64,000 nt of DNA from Plecoglossus altivelis (Eukaryota > Chordata > Actinopteri > Osmeriformes > Plecoglossidae), in NCBI GenBank assembly GCA_036571765.1, contig BROE01000001.1, positions 5,951,818 to 6,015,817 of the forward strand, given 5' to 3'. Position 1 is the stretch's first letter. Every line of letters starts with the position of its first letter. A program made the position numbers and the translations under genes. The notes beneath the pieces are model-generated. The model saw only the letters and a program-made list of their open reading frames with translations, had not been told where the DNA came from and made no database searches. Positions 37,053 to 48,663 of the stretch are shown here, piece by piece.

Positions 37053-37441
37053 AGCTCCACATGTTGCCGACAGTGAAAGCTCGAGAAGCACCACTAGCTG
37101 TTAAAAAGCTTTTGGCAAAGACGGGACACCGGGATATTAATTTCTAGTCTATCCGTTTGACTAGGTATTTAGGTAACTAATTTTTTTCTCCAGCAACGTA
37201 ATACGCACTTTACCATTGGATAAAAATAAAAAGAATATGAAAAACGATATTATCAGGTAACACACTATTCATAACTATCCTAGATAAAGCGTGCCTTGGT
37301 CAATACAACAAACGCATTATCTCCCTGTGTAATAGTAAACACAGGGGTAAATAACCCTGAAAGGTAATCAACAAATATAGCTAATTCGTTATTAGCACCA
37401 GAAAGAACTGATCTTGGGAAGGGGCCACAGCTGCAGCAAAC

Positions 37442-37472
37442 ATGGTGTTTGTGTGTGTGTGTGTGTGTGTTC
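37442..37472. repeat. (TG)n microsatellite
   Basis: TG repeat of about 13 units on the plus strand, followed by CG-rich sequence. Confidence 0.85.
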
Positions 37473-40400
37473 GCGCGTGTGTTGGAGCATGGTCTTGAGA
37501 AATCAGTAGGGGGAAAAGGAAGGTGTGGCAGGGGGGGGGGAGGATTGAGAGGGAGAAACTGAGAGATCCTGTCTAATGCAGATGACATGTCTGGCTGGGG
37601 GACTCTTCAGTTTATCTTGCCATTCAGGCACCCTCTCTTTCCTGCTGCATTGGGGTCTATTGTTTACTCTGGTGGGACAGCTGGAGGTGGCAGGGGATGC
37701 AGCTTTTTGGGGGACTGGGGGCTGTGGGGGGCTGTGGTGGGGACAGGGGGGACGGAACGGATGGAAGGCAAACCAAGACCTCTTTTTTGTTGCACCAAGA
37801 CACATGCGGCCACAGAACAGATTCTATATTAAAGCCCCAGTCTTCTGTGTCTCATACCGCCAAGCTAATTAACAATATTATGTAGAATGCAAATACATTT
37901 AGCCAGTCATTTAGGCATTTTAGACCATGCTTCAAGTTTTTGGAAATATTCTACAATCAATTTGGAAACACATATTTGTTTTTATCAATTACAATACGGA
38001 CAACAGATAGTCTGTTCGTGATTAAATCAGGCTAACCAAAGCTTCTACAGTATCATTCTAGCTTTGCCTCGTGAGAACCTTTACAGCAACATCTATTTTA
38101 CAGTGGTAGAGGGTGTTAGAATGGAGAGAAAAAAGTCTAAGAGATGTCTGTTGACTGAACATTAGGTTTTAGCACGCTGAGGTAGAATCACCGTTCTACC
38201 ATGACGGTATAGGTTTTGGGGAAATGCTAAAGGCTCTGTAGTTTAGTAGAAGTAGATGAAAGCACACATTATGGCAGTAATAGTGCAGGTACTACTACAA
38301 ACAACCAGAAAGTCTACACTTTTTATAGGGAGATTAATTTTCAGTCTACAGAAACTTTAATAATCCCTCAATGTACAGTCAATGATGCATGCACAACATC
38401 TGGACCTGGTATTCACTTCTGTTGAGAGACCAACTGTGACAAGGCATTTTACCAAAGAGGCTATGAAAGAGTATAACAGCAACAAGGCTGAAGAGAATCT
38501 CTAAAAGCGTCTTGAGATAGGGGACTCCACCTTCCTCTTTTTTTGTGCTCGTTGAGTCCAAGTACTTCACGCTTCTTGGTCTGTATACCTGTCCAGACTG
38601 CACTGCGCAGACACCCTAAGCTGACTTCACAAGCTGGAAAATTGCTTGACAAGCAAGGGCCGTATAACCCCACACTGTCTCCCAGCTCTCCAGACACTGG
38701 CTGGCAGGCTAGGCTGGGCGGGCTTGGGGGAGCTTTGACAGGCTTTTCCGAGATTTCCACACAAATAGAGAATTTCATGCTGTGCTCTTGATTTCACGAC
38801 CAGGGTCACAGTGTCCTCGGTCACAGACGGGCACGATACATTTTTTTTTCCGGAATGGTCGAACTTCAAGAGGAGAATCTTATTTCTCATGGGAAGATAT
38901 AATGATCTTACATAGGTTGTGACCCGGTAGGATTTTCTGAAATATGATTCTAATAGTGACATCGCATCAACTGCAGATTGAACCATTAGATTAAATTAAC
39001 CGGAAGTAGTCTCTGTCAGAAACTACTTTACAGAGAAAATACAGCAAATCAAACCTTAAACCAGTAAATTACCGATTTAAAAATGCTTTAATTGTAGGAG
39101 GACTTTATTATGTTCACCTTTGACATGCACACACACATACACACAAAGAAATCTATTCATTGAATATTTAAGGGGCTCTGAGGCATTCTCCCTGTCTGAG
39201 TGGATTCGTGATAAAGGTGGCAGTGGTGCAGGCAGACATACTGAAGATTCAGCTGCTTCCCCTTCTGAGGGCTGCTGCAGAAAGGTTGTTTTGATGCTGA
39301 AGGCAGAGGGGCATGAGGGGGGGAAAAACGGCACCGTCTATTGTGCTCACAGACAAAGGAAGCTCCTCAAAATGTCATTGCTTTTTTGGCAAGGTTGTTG
39401 GTCGGCCATCACTCCCAAGTAAATTGGTCAGTTTGATGCTTGTGCAAATCTATAACCAAAGATATTGGGCATTTCTATTATAGCAGTAGACAGAAATAGA
39501 AAGCTGTGCTGTCACCGTAGTTATTGCCAAATCATGTTTATTCTATAACAATGCGTGTGACCGATCATTTAAAAGTAAGGTTTAAAATAGTATTTTTTTT
39601 AAATCGTATTCAGAATCTTTGTCCTTTTTTTTGGACATGCAATATTCTTAAGGGCACAGGTCATGACTTAATTGTAACTTTAATATAGCAGTTTGGTTGT
39701 TTGCTTACTAGATGGGGTAATGAATGTGTAACACGTCTCTATTCACGCATCTACAAAACAAAGGAACGATGAGCCGAACAGCGTTCAATTTTGTGCTGTA
39801 ACTTGCAAGACAGTCACCTAAACAAATAGGTATGTCAATAAACACTCAGCAGTAGGACTGATGTCAACAGAACACAAGACGTTCTCCAAGACAGAAGGTT
39901 GGATGGAACGTTTGTGATGTCAAATCAAATACATGACAATCAACTCAACCAAATGTTTGTGCACATTCGTACACACAACATGATGATGCTGCAATGCCCC
40001 CTGATCCCCAAATCCTGTGATACCTCTCCCCTCCCCACGCCACGGTAAGGTTAGCTTGTTAAAATAGGCTCCCTCATTGTTCTACATCTAAGCTCTTGCA
40101 TTAGTGTTGGCATGCTGTGCTGTTCAAAGCACCGAACATGCTGCTGATCAAGGTGAATAGCAGGCCTGGCATCTTCCTTATCCTTCAGAGAGACACGCCC
40201 ACTCCTCTGCTTTACATGATGTTTGTGTTGGTGTGCATGAGAGAGAGAGGTCAGGGATCTGGGAGTGTGTCAGTGCGCTTTAGAGGTGAAGGCTGAAAAC
40301 ATGGGTTGAATGCAACAAAGAAAATGGATACATGTGAGAGGAGTTGAAGGATATATGTTTGTTTACATGGTGTGTGTGATGGTGAGGGGGCATGTGTTTA

Positions 40401-43400
40401 TGTGGATGGTAGAGGCACGGGCCAAGGGGCACCGGGTTGTTGAAAAACACACTCCATTCTATCCACATCATTTGAAGAAGAGGCTGAAAGTGAGAGGGTG
40501 TTTGCCATAGTGTTTCTGACAGAACACATGGGTCTCTGTACAAGGCTGAATGGTGAAACCTTGAATTGAAGCGCCCAATTTCTTGATGTGAGTGAAAGAA
40601 GTGGATTTATTTTCTAATAAGAGAGTTAGGAAAAACTTACATAAAGGTTACATAAACTAATAGCAGGGCCATGTTCGGCGCAGATTTCTTGCTTATAAAA
40701 AGATCAAGGATGCATATAGAGTATATGGCTATAAAGAAATAGATAAAAATGTTTTTGAGAGTTAGCAATATAGACACTCTCTAGTACAATGGTAGTGTTG
40801 GTAGGTACAACCTTAATGTAAAACATTGTCAAGTTTTATATTGCTCTTAAAAACAGTCACACACACATCCACATGCATACACATCCTGATGATTATCCTT
40901 ATACTTACTAAGCTTTACTGTTCTTGAAATTGTGAAATTTCAACAACAGGCTTCCAATAAAAGGCTGTTTAGGTAGTCAAGATGTGCATATGTCTTACTA
41001 CTGGACTGTTATGATGAAAAATAAGTTTATAAAATGTGAGTGTCCAATTTAAATCTACTGCTCAGTGAGTGCCTGATTAAATACCCTTGGTTTGAGTTGA
41101 CAGTCTCCCAGAAGGTCTTTCACACGAAATCATCTCATTCCAAGCACTCAACTCTGAAATAACACGCAAGTCAGTACTGTCTTGACTTCTCAAACACTGA
41201 TGAATAGTTGTTTGTTTTGGTGAGTGTCAGGACAGTAAAAGCTGAATTTGCCCACTTTCAGATATGAGCTGTTTCTTTCTTTATTAATAAAATTTTTGCT
41301 TGATAGCTTTACATCAAAGCAAAAAGAGGAGCATGCTCACTCTTGTATGAAGGTGTTTTAGACATGGTACTATTATGTCTTTTTATGTGTTCATGTGAAG
41401 TTGCAGTTGCAGCTACTATTGTAGCAACGTGTCAAAACAGCTAGACTTCGACTTAAAAATGACTTTACCAGCAGTCTGAATTGAGCAATTGACATAAAAG
41501 CCATTCCTGCTGTGGTTCACACATGAATTGATCCAATGACCCTCTCCTTGCTGTTAATACACCATGCAAAGCCCTAGCGCCATCATATTAGCCACATTTG
41601 GTGAGAGTGAAAACAGCCAACTAAAACCCGCATGACCTGTTAGCACACGTTACAAAATGGCAACAACCCAGCCTCAGGCTAACCCTTTTGCATTGCTCAC
41701 ATGGTTTTCCTTTGCAACCATTTAGTTCCAATCGATCAAAGTCATTTTTTTGTTTCTCAAACACCGGGATATCAGGGGTTGAGGTCACAATTTTCACAAC
41801 GGGAGAGAGAGAGAGAAAGAAAAAAGAAAACAATAAAGCCATGCATAATTATTCATCATTAAATGCCACCCCCTTAGACCTGGCCCATGCCATTGTCATG
41901 ACAACTGCCCCCCTTCCCAAACCCCACCCCCCAACCCCATCACCCCCACCACCACTGGCCCCCGTTCTTCAAATAGCAGCAAAACAGCAATGAGGATGGT
42001 ACCGCCCTCAACAAAAATGGCTGCCAGGCTGGTCTTTAGTACCCATCCATATCCCTGTGGGGTGAAGGAGGGCCAGTGGCAAAGGGCCAGAGTGCTTGAG
42101 CTGCCCCCTGCCACCGCTCTCTCGCCATGCTGGCACTGCCCTTACTTAAGGCAATGGTTCTGATTTCACAGTTTAATTACTGCTAATCTGAGGAAACAGT
42201 GCCAACATTAATGAGCTGGCGGAGGAAGTGTAAGGGAATGTCAGGACAAGTCTTTTTGGGGGGATAAGCTCTATAGCTCCCAGTTTTCCTTGTTTGATAA
42301 GTTCCTTTTCTAAGACCTCCATGGCCCTAAGCTAACTTGTGAATATGTTATGCAGTACGCAACAGCACAGCTCCTCAGCAGCATGTTAAGGACGGCAGCT
42401 CAGAGGTGAATGATGCAGCAGATCTTAATGGCTTTTGAAAATCCACTGGATACAGAACTGAAGAATTTCAAGGTTACTTTTTTACTTGTAAGCGTAGTCG
42501 ACAACTATGTACACGAAATGACAAGGCAAAACGAGTTATCGAGTATTTGAAAAAAACGTCCCTTTTTCACATTTGACACATACAGTGGGGTAATAATGTC
42601 ATTTTATATTAAATATTTAATTCTGTTAAGATGTAAAAAAGATCTGAAATCCCCTGATCCATCATGTTCTACATGTACAATCGTAGGCATGGCCCGGAGA
42701 CAGACTGTAGCACTGCAACCTTCTAGTTGAACAAATAGAATTTCACCTTTTTGCATTTATAATTGATTTTCAATCATCCTTTGAGTCATTTGGTGTTTTT
42801 CCCATTTCATGGTGAATGCCCATACACTTTACAGTAATTGTTAATGCGTATCATGAGAACGTAAACATTTTAATTATCAGTCATTTCAAATGTATTAGCG
42901 GCTGTTATGACCTCCACTTAGACCGACCTTCCTGGTAAGGTATCTGAGATGTCCTTGGAGAGGATAGAGATCAATTTGCACTGACATTCAACATCTTTTC
43001 AAACTGATGTCATGATAAAAATGATGAAATCTGTCTAAGGGCTACAATTTGGTTCTCTGTTGCTTTGGGATAGAACAAAATCAGTTTTTTTTTGGTGGGA
43101 TAGATACTGTATGGCGCAGAAATAAATATATAAATAAATTTTCATTTTCACAGTGGCTATTAATTGATCAAATTAACCAAGGTCAGTCAGATTGGAAGAT
43201 TGCTCTGTCCTCATGGACATGGGATTTCTTAAACAAGAATATTACTTTGTATTTGTATGCATCTCTGTACCAGAACAGCAAGTGCCAATTGTAATTATCA
43301 TAAAAATGAACTTCCAACTGTTTCAGCTGATCTAAGGACCATAGACAAAAAGACTAACATGATAGACTAAAAATTATAATTGTTAATTGCTCAGCATGCA

Positions 43401-46400
43401 GTTTGTTATGCTACACCACTGATTACAAATCTACTTGGCCAAAAGGGAGAGGAAGCACTGTGTCTGATACATAAGACTGAGCACCAATATTAAACTGAAC
43501 AACATCACCTGCTGAAAACAACAGAACTCTGTTTGCCATTGAAATGACCGTTCCTTGCTGTATTTAAGAGTACTATTACAAACAAATGAGTACGTCTTTG
43601 TATACATATAAAGACAGTAAACGCAAAATACTATATTTACACATAGCATTTGTATTCACTTTGAGGTTGTACAATACGAAGATTATTTAACATCTTTCAG
43701 TGTAACGGGAAAACACAACGGTGACATCGACAAGTACAATTTGATCGTAAATGTTATTTTCTGGCGCATGCAAGCTGAGCGTTGCAGTAGTTTCCTACCC
43801 CACCTGAGCTCGGGTTGGGGAGCAATGCATGCTGGGAGAACCCAAATTGAAGGGAGCGAGGAACAGTGTGAGTTTGTTGGTGACCTTTAGCGCCAGGTGG
43901 GTCCTGGGGCTGCTCCGGAGGTATACGGAGGTGTGTAATCACCATCTCAACAGATGCTGGGCTAAGAAGCATCCGGAAGATTCAACAATATACAGGTTTG
44001 TGGTTTGGGAAATGACGCTTCTGATGGCATGGCTGTGCTTTGTTCTCCAAGAGTAATGTTTTGTACATGATGTGTTTGAGAGAGAGCTTGAAAGTCACCT
44101 CGTGTGCTATAGGAACGCTGTCTGGATGTAAAGCATGTAGTTATGTATTCACGCTGAGCAAACTTCAAATGTAACTTGTGTTTTTAATGCGACTCGACCG
44201 TATCAACCTTGTGAAATTAGGTATTCATGTGGTCTGACATTTACCTTCACCCCTCAATATGAACAAAAAAGCCTGCGTGCTTTGCTGTTCTCACGTGGGC
44301 GTGGACCATTTCCGGAGCTCTATGTGTGTACGTGCACATGCATGTGGATCCATGCAAACGGGCCCACGCCCACCCAACACGCAGCTGTACAAACAGACAG
44401 CACATACATGTTGACAATGTCGCCTACAGAAGTGCAGTCCGTTGCAGGACGCAGTGGGACACTGCCTTCCTCGTGTCGGTGGAGGGTGCTATTCTCGGTT
44501 GGATAATTGCAGTCTGTACCCCCTCAGCCTTCAGGCTGTGACAGGCCTATCTGGGCCACACGGAGAGCTAGCGTTGGCTCCAGCCTCCCCTAGCTTGCCC
44601 TCCTACCCCACTGGCATCAGCAAGCCTCCCAGCTAATGGAAACCTTTGCAGCTGACACAGTGTGTGGTGTTGCTAACAGCCGCCAGATGCTAGCACTGTG
44701 ACTCAGAAAGCCTGGGCTGATGAGCACACACACGCACGCACACACTCATAACGCAGGTTCATATGAAATAAAGACGCATACAAAGCACACTAACACACAC
44801 GGTCGTGCACGCATCTGAAAGCGCACACAACCCATCGGATTTCAAAAGCGCACTGAGTTTTACTGTGCACAAACGTTCTACTGTAGCAAACTTCTAACGA
44901 ACGGCAAGATTGTTGATTTGATTCCATTCGCTTCTGAAAATCAGGACAAAAACATGTTAACTATCACTGAAACATCCAGTCAGGCTAGGATAAACAAGCC
45001 ATAACCATACGGTACTGGTACACAGGTTGTGCCAGTGAAGGTTTGGAGAAATGGAGTGGTATAGTCCAAAACCGAAACAGTAAGAGTACGTTTAAATGTC
45101 AAAAAGCTGTGATTCAACAGACTGCTATTTCCTTTTGACAATGAAGATCAACTCTCATCTGAACGAAGAGGAAGAGAGAGGGTGGCAACAATGCGGGTCT
45201 GTGAGAGAGAGCAGGAGAGAACAGCTTGGTTATGGCGCTGAACTCTGAGATTGGCCCAGCCATGACGTCCAGTGTTTTCAGTGGGCGCAGCTCACCGATC
45301 CAGAAGAGCATTTGATGTAGAGGACACCTCCAGAGCTACAGCAGCAGGATCCTGGCCGACAGGCCGCCAGGCATCCCAGCAACATTTCCATATCAAAACC
45401 CATTTGGATTCTATATCTCGGGCACAGACAAGGGAGCAGCCAACAATTCAATAGACACTTGATTCAATTTTCACATCGACGCATTTGAATATCTATTACA
45501 GTGTATGCAGATTTGGCTCTCACCCATTGCTCTGATCTTCAATATTTTTTTTCTCTCTTTGTAATGAAAATTCAGTTGGAATAATGCAAGTGCAGGTAAA
45601 CAGATAGCGTCCTCTGTCTCTTGATCCACTTAAAAAAGAACTTGTTCTGCCGCAGTCATGAATATTCCTGATATTCAAATAGACAAGAGGACAAGTGTTT
45701 TTCGACATGCACCTGGCCGTGAGGCAGATTGTAAATCAACGTTTTAGAATTCGATCAGAACAGTAAAAAAAAAAAAACCCTGCTATATCATTATAGACTG
45801 CTGTTCTTAATATATTTCTAAAGAAATCAATCGCTTTTGTCTTACACTGCTTGCGAAACAGTTAAATGTGTCATCAACTCTCGCACTGAGGATGAAGGCA
45901 TCAGAGTGCATTGTGTTCAGAGTGTTGAAACCTTGACAAACCCTCCTATCCTAAAGAGAGGAGCGACTCTCGGAGGACAGGTTCTGGTTGTTGCATTGAA
46001 CTCTAATCAATTCCAATAGCTGTGTGGGGCTATCTAGTTGTTTTCCCTTTGATTAATTCCATCCCTCGCTATCTAAAACACTGTTTTTGTCGACAGATTG
46101 GAAGCGCCTCAATTCATGCTGAACAAAGGCGTGCGCTCTAGGGAGAAGTGGGATTAGTGGTACTCCAGGACAATTATAATCTGCTTCCTGCTGCCCCCTT
46201 ATCTCCTCCACTTATAATTGGACCCGTGTCTAAGTGTGGAAACAACAATGTCAAAAGGCTACATAACCTCAGTGGAGTCGAATAAGGAAACACTAACATC
46301 AACAAAAAAAAAGAAAAAAACATTATGAAGTGTTATAAGTAACACTTATAAAGCAATAAAACCATTTTGTCAATCGCGTAGTTTGCTGAGATCAATCATG

Positions 46401-46884
46401 GATTACTGCAAATGTAGTCGTCGCTGTCGTTCACTCCACCTTCTGTATCTAAGATTGTTGATGCTAAAGATCAGCAAAGAAAATATCACGCAATTATCTG
46501 CCATTAATGTTTCTAAACCAACCGCCACAAACACAGCCCGGTGGATATTCATCTTTGGTCATGTTTCACCGACTTTCACAGACTAGCCTGCGTCTGATAC
46601 GTACAAATCAACACCGCCACGTTTCTCAAAATGCATTTTTGTCCGATGAAGCACCAGTTGAATTTTCTGTTTGTTACAACACACAATAGCTGGTTTGATG
46701 AACCACTCTTCTGAGAAGAACAACATTAAAAATTGCCCGTCTTCTGGTTCTATAACATTCACAAAGAAGGCAAACTAGAAAGAAAAGAAAAAAAGCGCTT
46801 AAATAGGAGAGCGTTTCCAACACATTTCCAATGAAAGCCCCTGACATGATGAAAGTCAGTAGGGCAAGGAAGAGCCATCCCAAC

Positions 46885-46945
46885 CAGTGGCGTACCCACG
46901 AGGGGGCTGGAGGGGAGCTAGGCCCCCTCATTAACACTGGCTTTT
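46885..46945 (+). mobile_element. possible hAT-type transposon terminus fragment
   Basis: CAGTGGCGTACCCACGAGGG followed by a G-rich stretch and then ggccccctc. CAGTGGCGTA is a common start of hAT-superfamily terminal inverted repeats. No matching far end (…CGCCACTG) or 8-bp target duplication was found, so at most this is a remnant. Confidence 0.3.
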
Positions 46946-47818
46946 CCTGGCTCAAAATTAGGCTTAAGCGTTAAGTGCTGTGGAGACTAACCTAACTAAC
47001 TAAGCACTTAGCGCTGTGGAGAATAAACAAGGGCATGCAGAGGGTTGAAACAGAAGGCATCCCACTATTAAAAATGCTTTTTCACAGTTCGCACACATAT
47101 TTATTGTCACCTTTTGTTCGCACTGTGTGTAGGGCTAACACAACAATATGTTCACCTTGCTACTTCTTCGTATCGGGCCATTTTATTAAAAGTAATTCAT
47201 GATCTTGCCTTTTCTCTTGTCCATGATCTTTCAATGGACAAGAACAATTACCAATTCATACAATATATAAAGAAAACAACGTCCTAACCAAGAGTAACGT
47301 CTTACATTGTGTTTAATGGAACAATAGTCTAGCAGGTTGGAGGGAAGACTGAAATGCAGCTATAAATGCACGGATTTCATCTTTTGTGTGCACGATTTCT
47401 CCAAGAGGGCTTAGGCGGGCTTTAGGAGACTGACTAAACCTTTCTAATGCAGGAAAAACCTTGTTACATGTCCAGCCCAACCAGATTTATGTTTTGCTTG
47501 CAATAAAAACATACAGGACTTATAAGACTCCCAAAAACTACAATTCTGATCACATGACTGACCCCAACACTGGGGTGATGGAGACTGAGACCGTGAAACC
47601 TTGTCTTGCAGCTTATCATGGACAGCTTGTCCCCAACAGTCGTTTCTCAGTGTCCCGAACAAAATCATATCAGAGGAGATTGACAGACTGTAATGACCTG
47701 ACTCAGGTGACAGGAGGGAGAGTGGAGGACAGAGCACCTATAGCATTTGAATAGGTCCCACTCTCATAACAGACATCAATTGGTGATAATTGGCTCTATT
47801 CACTGCCAGGTATTGAAC

Positions 47819-47930
47819 TCTCTCTCTTTTATTCTCTCTGTGTCTCTCCGTGTGTCTCTCTCTCTGTGTCTCTCTGTGTCTTTCCCTGTCTCTCTCTCTC
47901 TGTCCCTTTTCCTCTCTTCTCTCTCTACTT
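47819..47930. repeat. (CT)n/(GTCTCT)n tract
   Basis: Pyrimidine repeat on the plus strand with TGTCTCT variants. Confidence 0.9.
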
Positions 47931-48398
47931 TTTGCAGCTAGCTTGGTAAGCTTCATAGCCACCATTTTGATTGACATGGAGTGGATGGCGACAAACTCAT
48001 TGGGGCAGCCTTAGTGCTGAATCAATACCACAGAACAGACGCTTGGCAGTCTATTTAACAGAGAGAGAAGTGGGAGAGAATGGTAATGTTCAAGCCAAGG
48101 GGAGATAGAGGAAAACAAATGTGCTGGGCTTGATGCAGGAGCTAGATATTTTCAATGATATTTCCTTGACAGCTGTATTTATCAATTCTTTAAAAAAAAA
48201 ATAGTTATGCAATAGCTCATTGGCTATTTACATGAGTAAACCCTGTCTGTCATAAAACCATGTGTCATAACCCGAATTACTCGAAAGGTACGTGTGAAAA
48301 AATGAAATACACAAGCCATTGGTAGTCTTGCTATTTTCACAGAGCGAATGTAACTTGTGAACATGCATCCTGACATGCCCTATAAGAACGGTACTTAC

Positions 48399-48463
48399 AT
48401 CTGTGATTCCAGCCTCCAGAATGTTGACTTTGGCTTCCTTTTCCAGAGAGCTCTTCTGTTGAA
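48399..48463 (-). CDS. ptprn2: ptprn2 exon: end of membrane-proximal ectodomain
   Basis: A 65-nt exon between a pyrimidine-rich acceptor (tcttctcctcccag) and a consensus donor (gtaagt). It starts with two bases of a split codon (xTT, probably Val) and encodes QQKSSLEKEAKVNILEAGIT-D. This aligns without gaps with the end of the IA-2beta membrane-proximal domain, where the mammalian protein has [22 protein letters not shown]; Lys, Leu-Glu, Ile-Leu and Gly fall in register. It ends in phase 0, matching the next exon at 31761. It is the most 5' exon identified with confidence. A 77-bp tandem duplication lies just upstream of its acceptor. Confidence 0.85.
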
Positions 48464-48509
48464 CTGGGAGGAGAAGAGGAAAAACAGAACTTGTGTAAGG
48501 CTTCTGTCA

Positions 48510-48663
48510 GTCACTGCTTCTGGTACTGTCTATGGCTGGAGTCCAGGGTGCCTGCACAGCTACCATGTGGCACAGATGATCAGATAGTCACTGCTTCTGG
48601 TACTGTCAAAGGCTGGATTCCAGGGCACTTGTACAGCTACCATGTGGCACAGATGATTAGATA
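48510..48663. repeat. 77-bp tandem duplication next to an exon
   Basis: Two adjacent copies (48510-48586 and 48587-48663), both starting gtcactgcttctggtactgt and ending near cagatgatYagata, with about six differences. It lies 46 bp upstream (coding sense) of the acceptor of the exon 48399-48463. Confidence 0.95.

Larger units (their letters stand above)
36300..37130 (-). promoter_or_regulatory. CpG-rich, promoter-like block inside the large intron
   Basis: About 800 bp with dozens of CpG dinucleotides, while the surrounding intron is clearly CpG-poor. It contains no simple repeat. On the minus strand, in order of transcription, it has an RFX X-box-like palindrome (37039-37052), a TATAAGG box (36978-36984) and, at 36600-36602, an ATG in good Kozak context running into a consensus donor gtaagc (36587-36592). 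This looks like an internal promoter and first exon lying between the ectodomain exon at 48.4 kb and the transmembrane exon at 31.7 kb. Several ATGs lie between the TATA-like box and this ATG, so the start codon is unsure. Confidence 0.45.
31762..48398. other. large ptprn2 intron (16.6 kb)
   Basis: It separates the last ectodomain exon from the transmembrane exon; the phases at both ends agree (0 and 0). It contains GA and CA microsatellites (32943-33275), two perfect hairpins (32179-32221, 35640-35675), the CpG-rich promoter-like block at 36.3-37.1 kb, a possible hAT fragment (46885) and a CT tract (47819-47930). The remainder is AT-rich, with no other coding segment recognised. Confidence 0.75.

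Noticed and set aside
36556..37104. 182-codon open frame on the plus strand
   Set aside because: It overlaps the CpG-rich block and has no recognisable domain, repeat or splice context. Low stop-codon density is expected in CpG-rich sequence, and the promoter-like signals point to the other strand.
38461..38986. Two overlapping minus-strand frames (105 and 119 codons)
   Set aside because: I recognise no family and see no flanking splice sites that would fit ptprn2 phase; they lie inside the large intron, and their lengths are compatible with chance.
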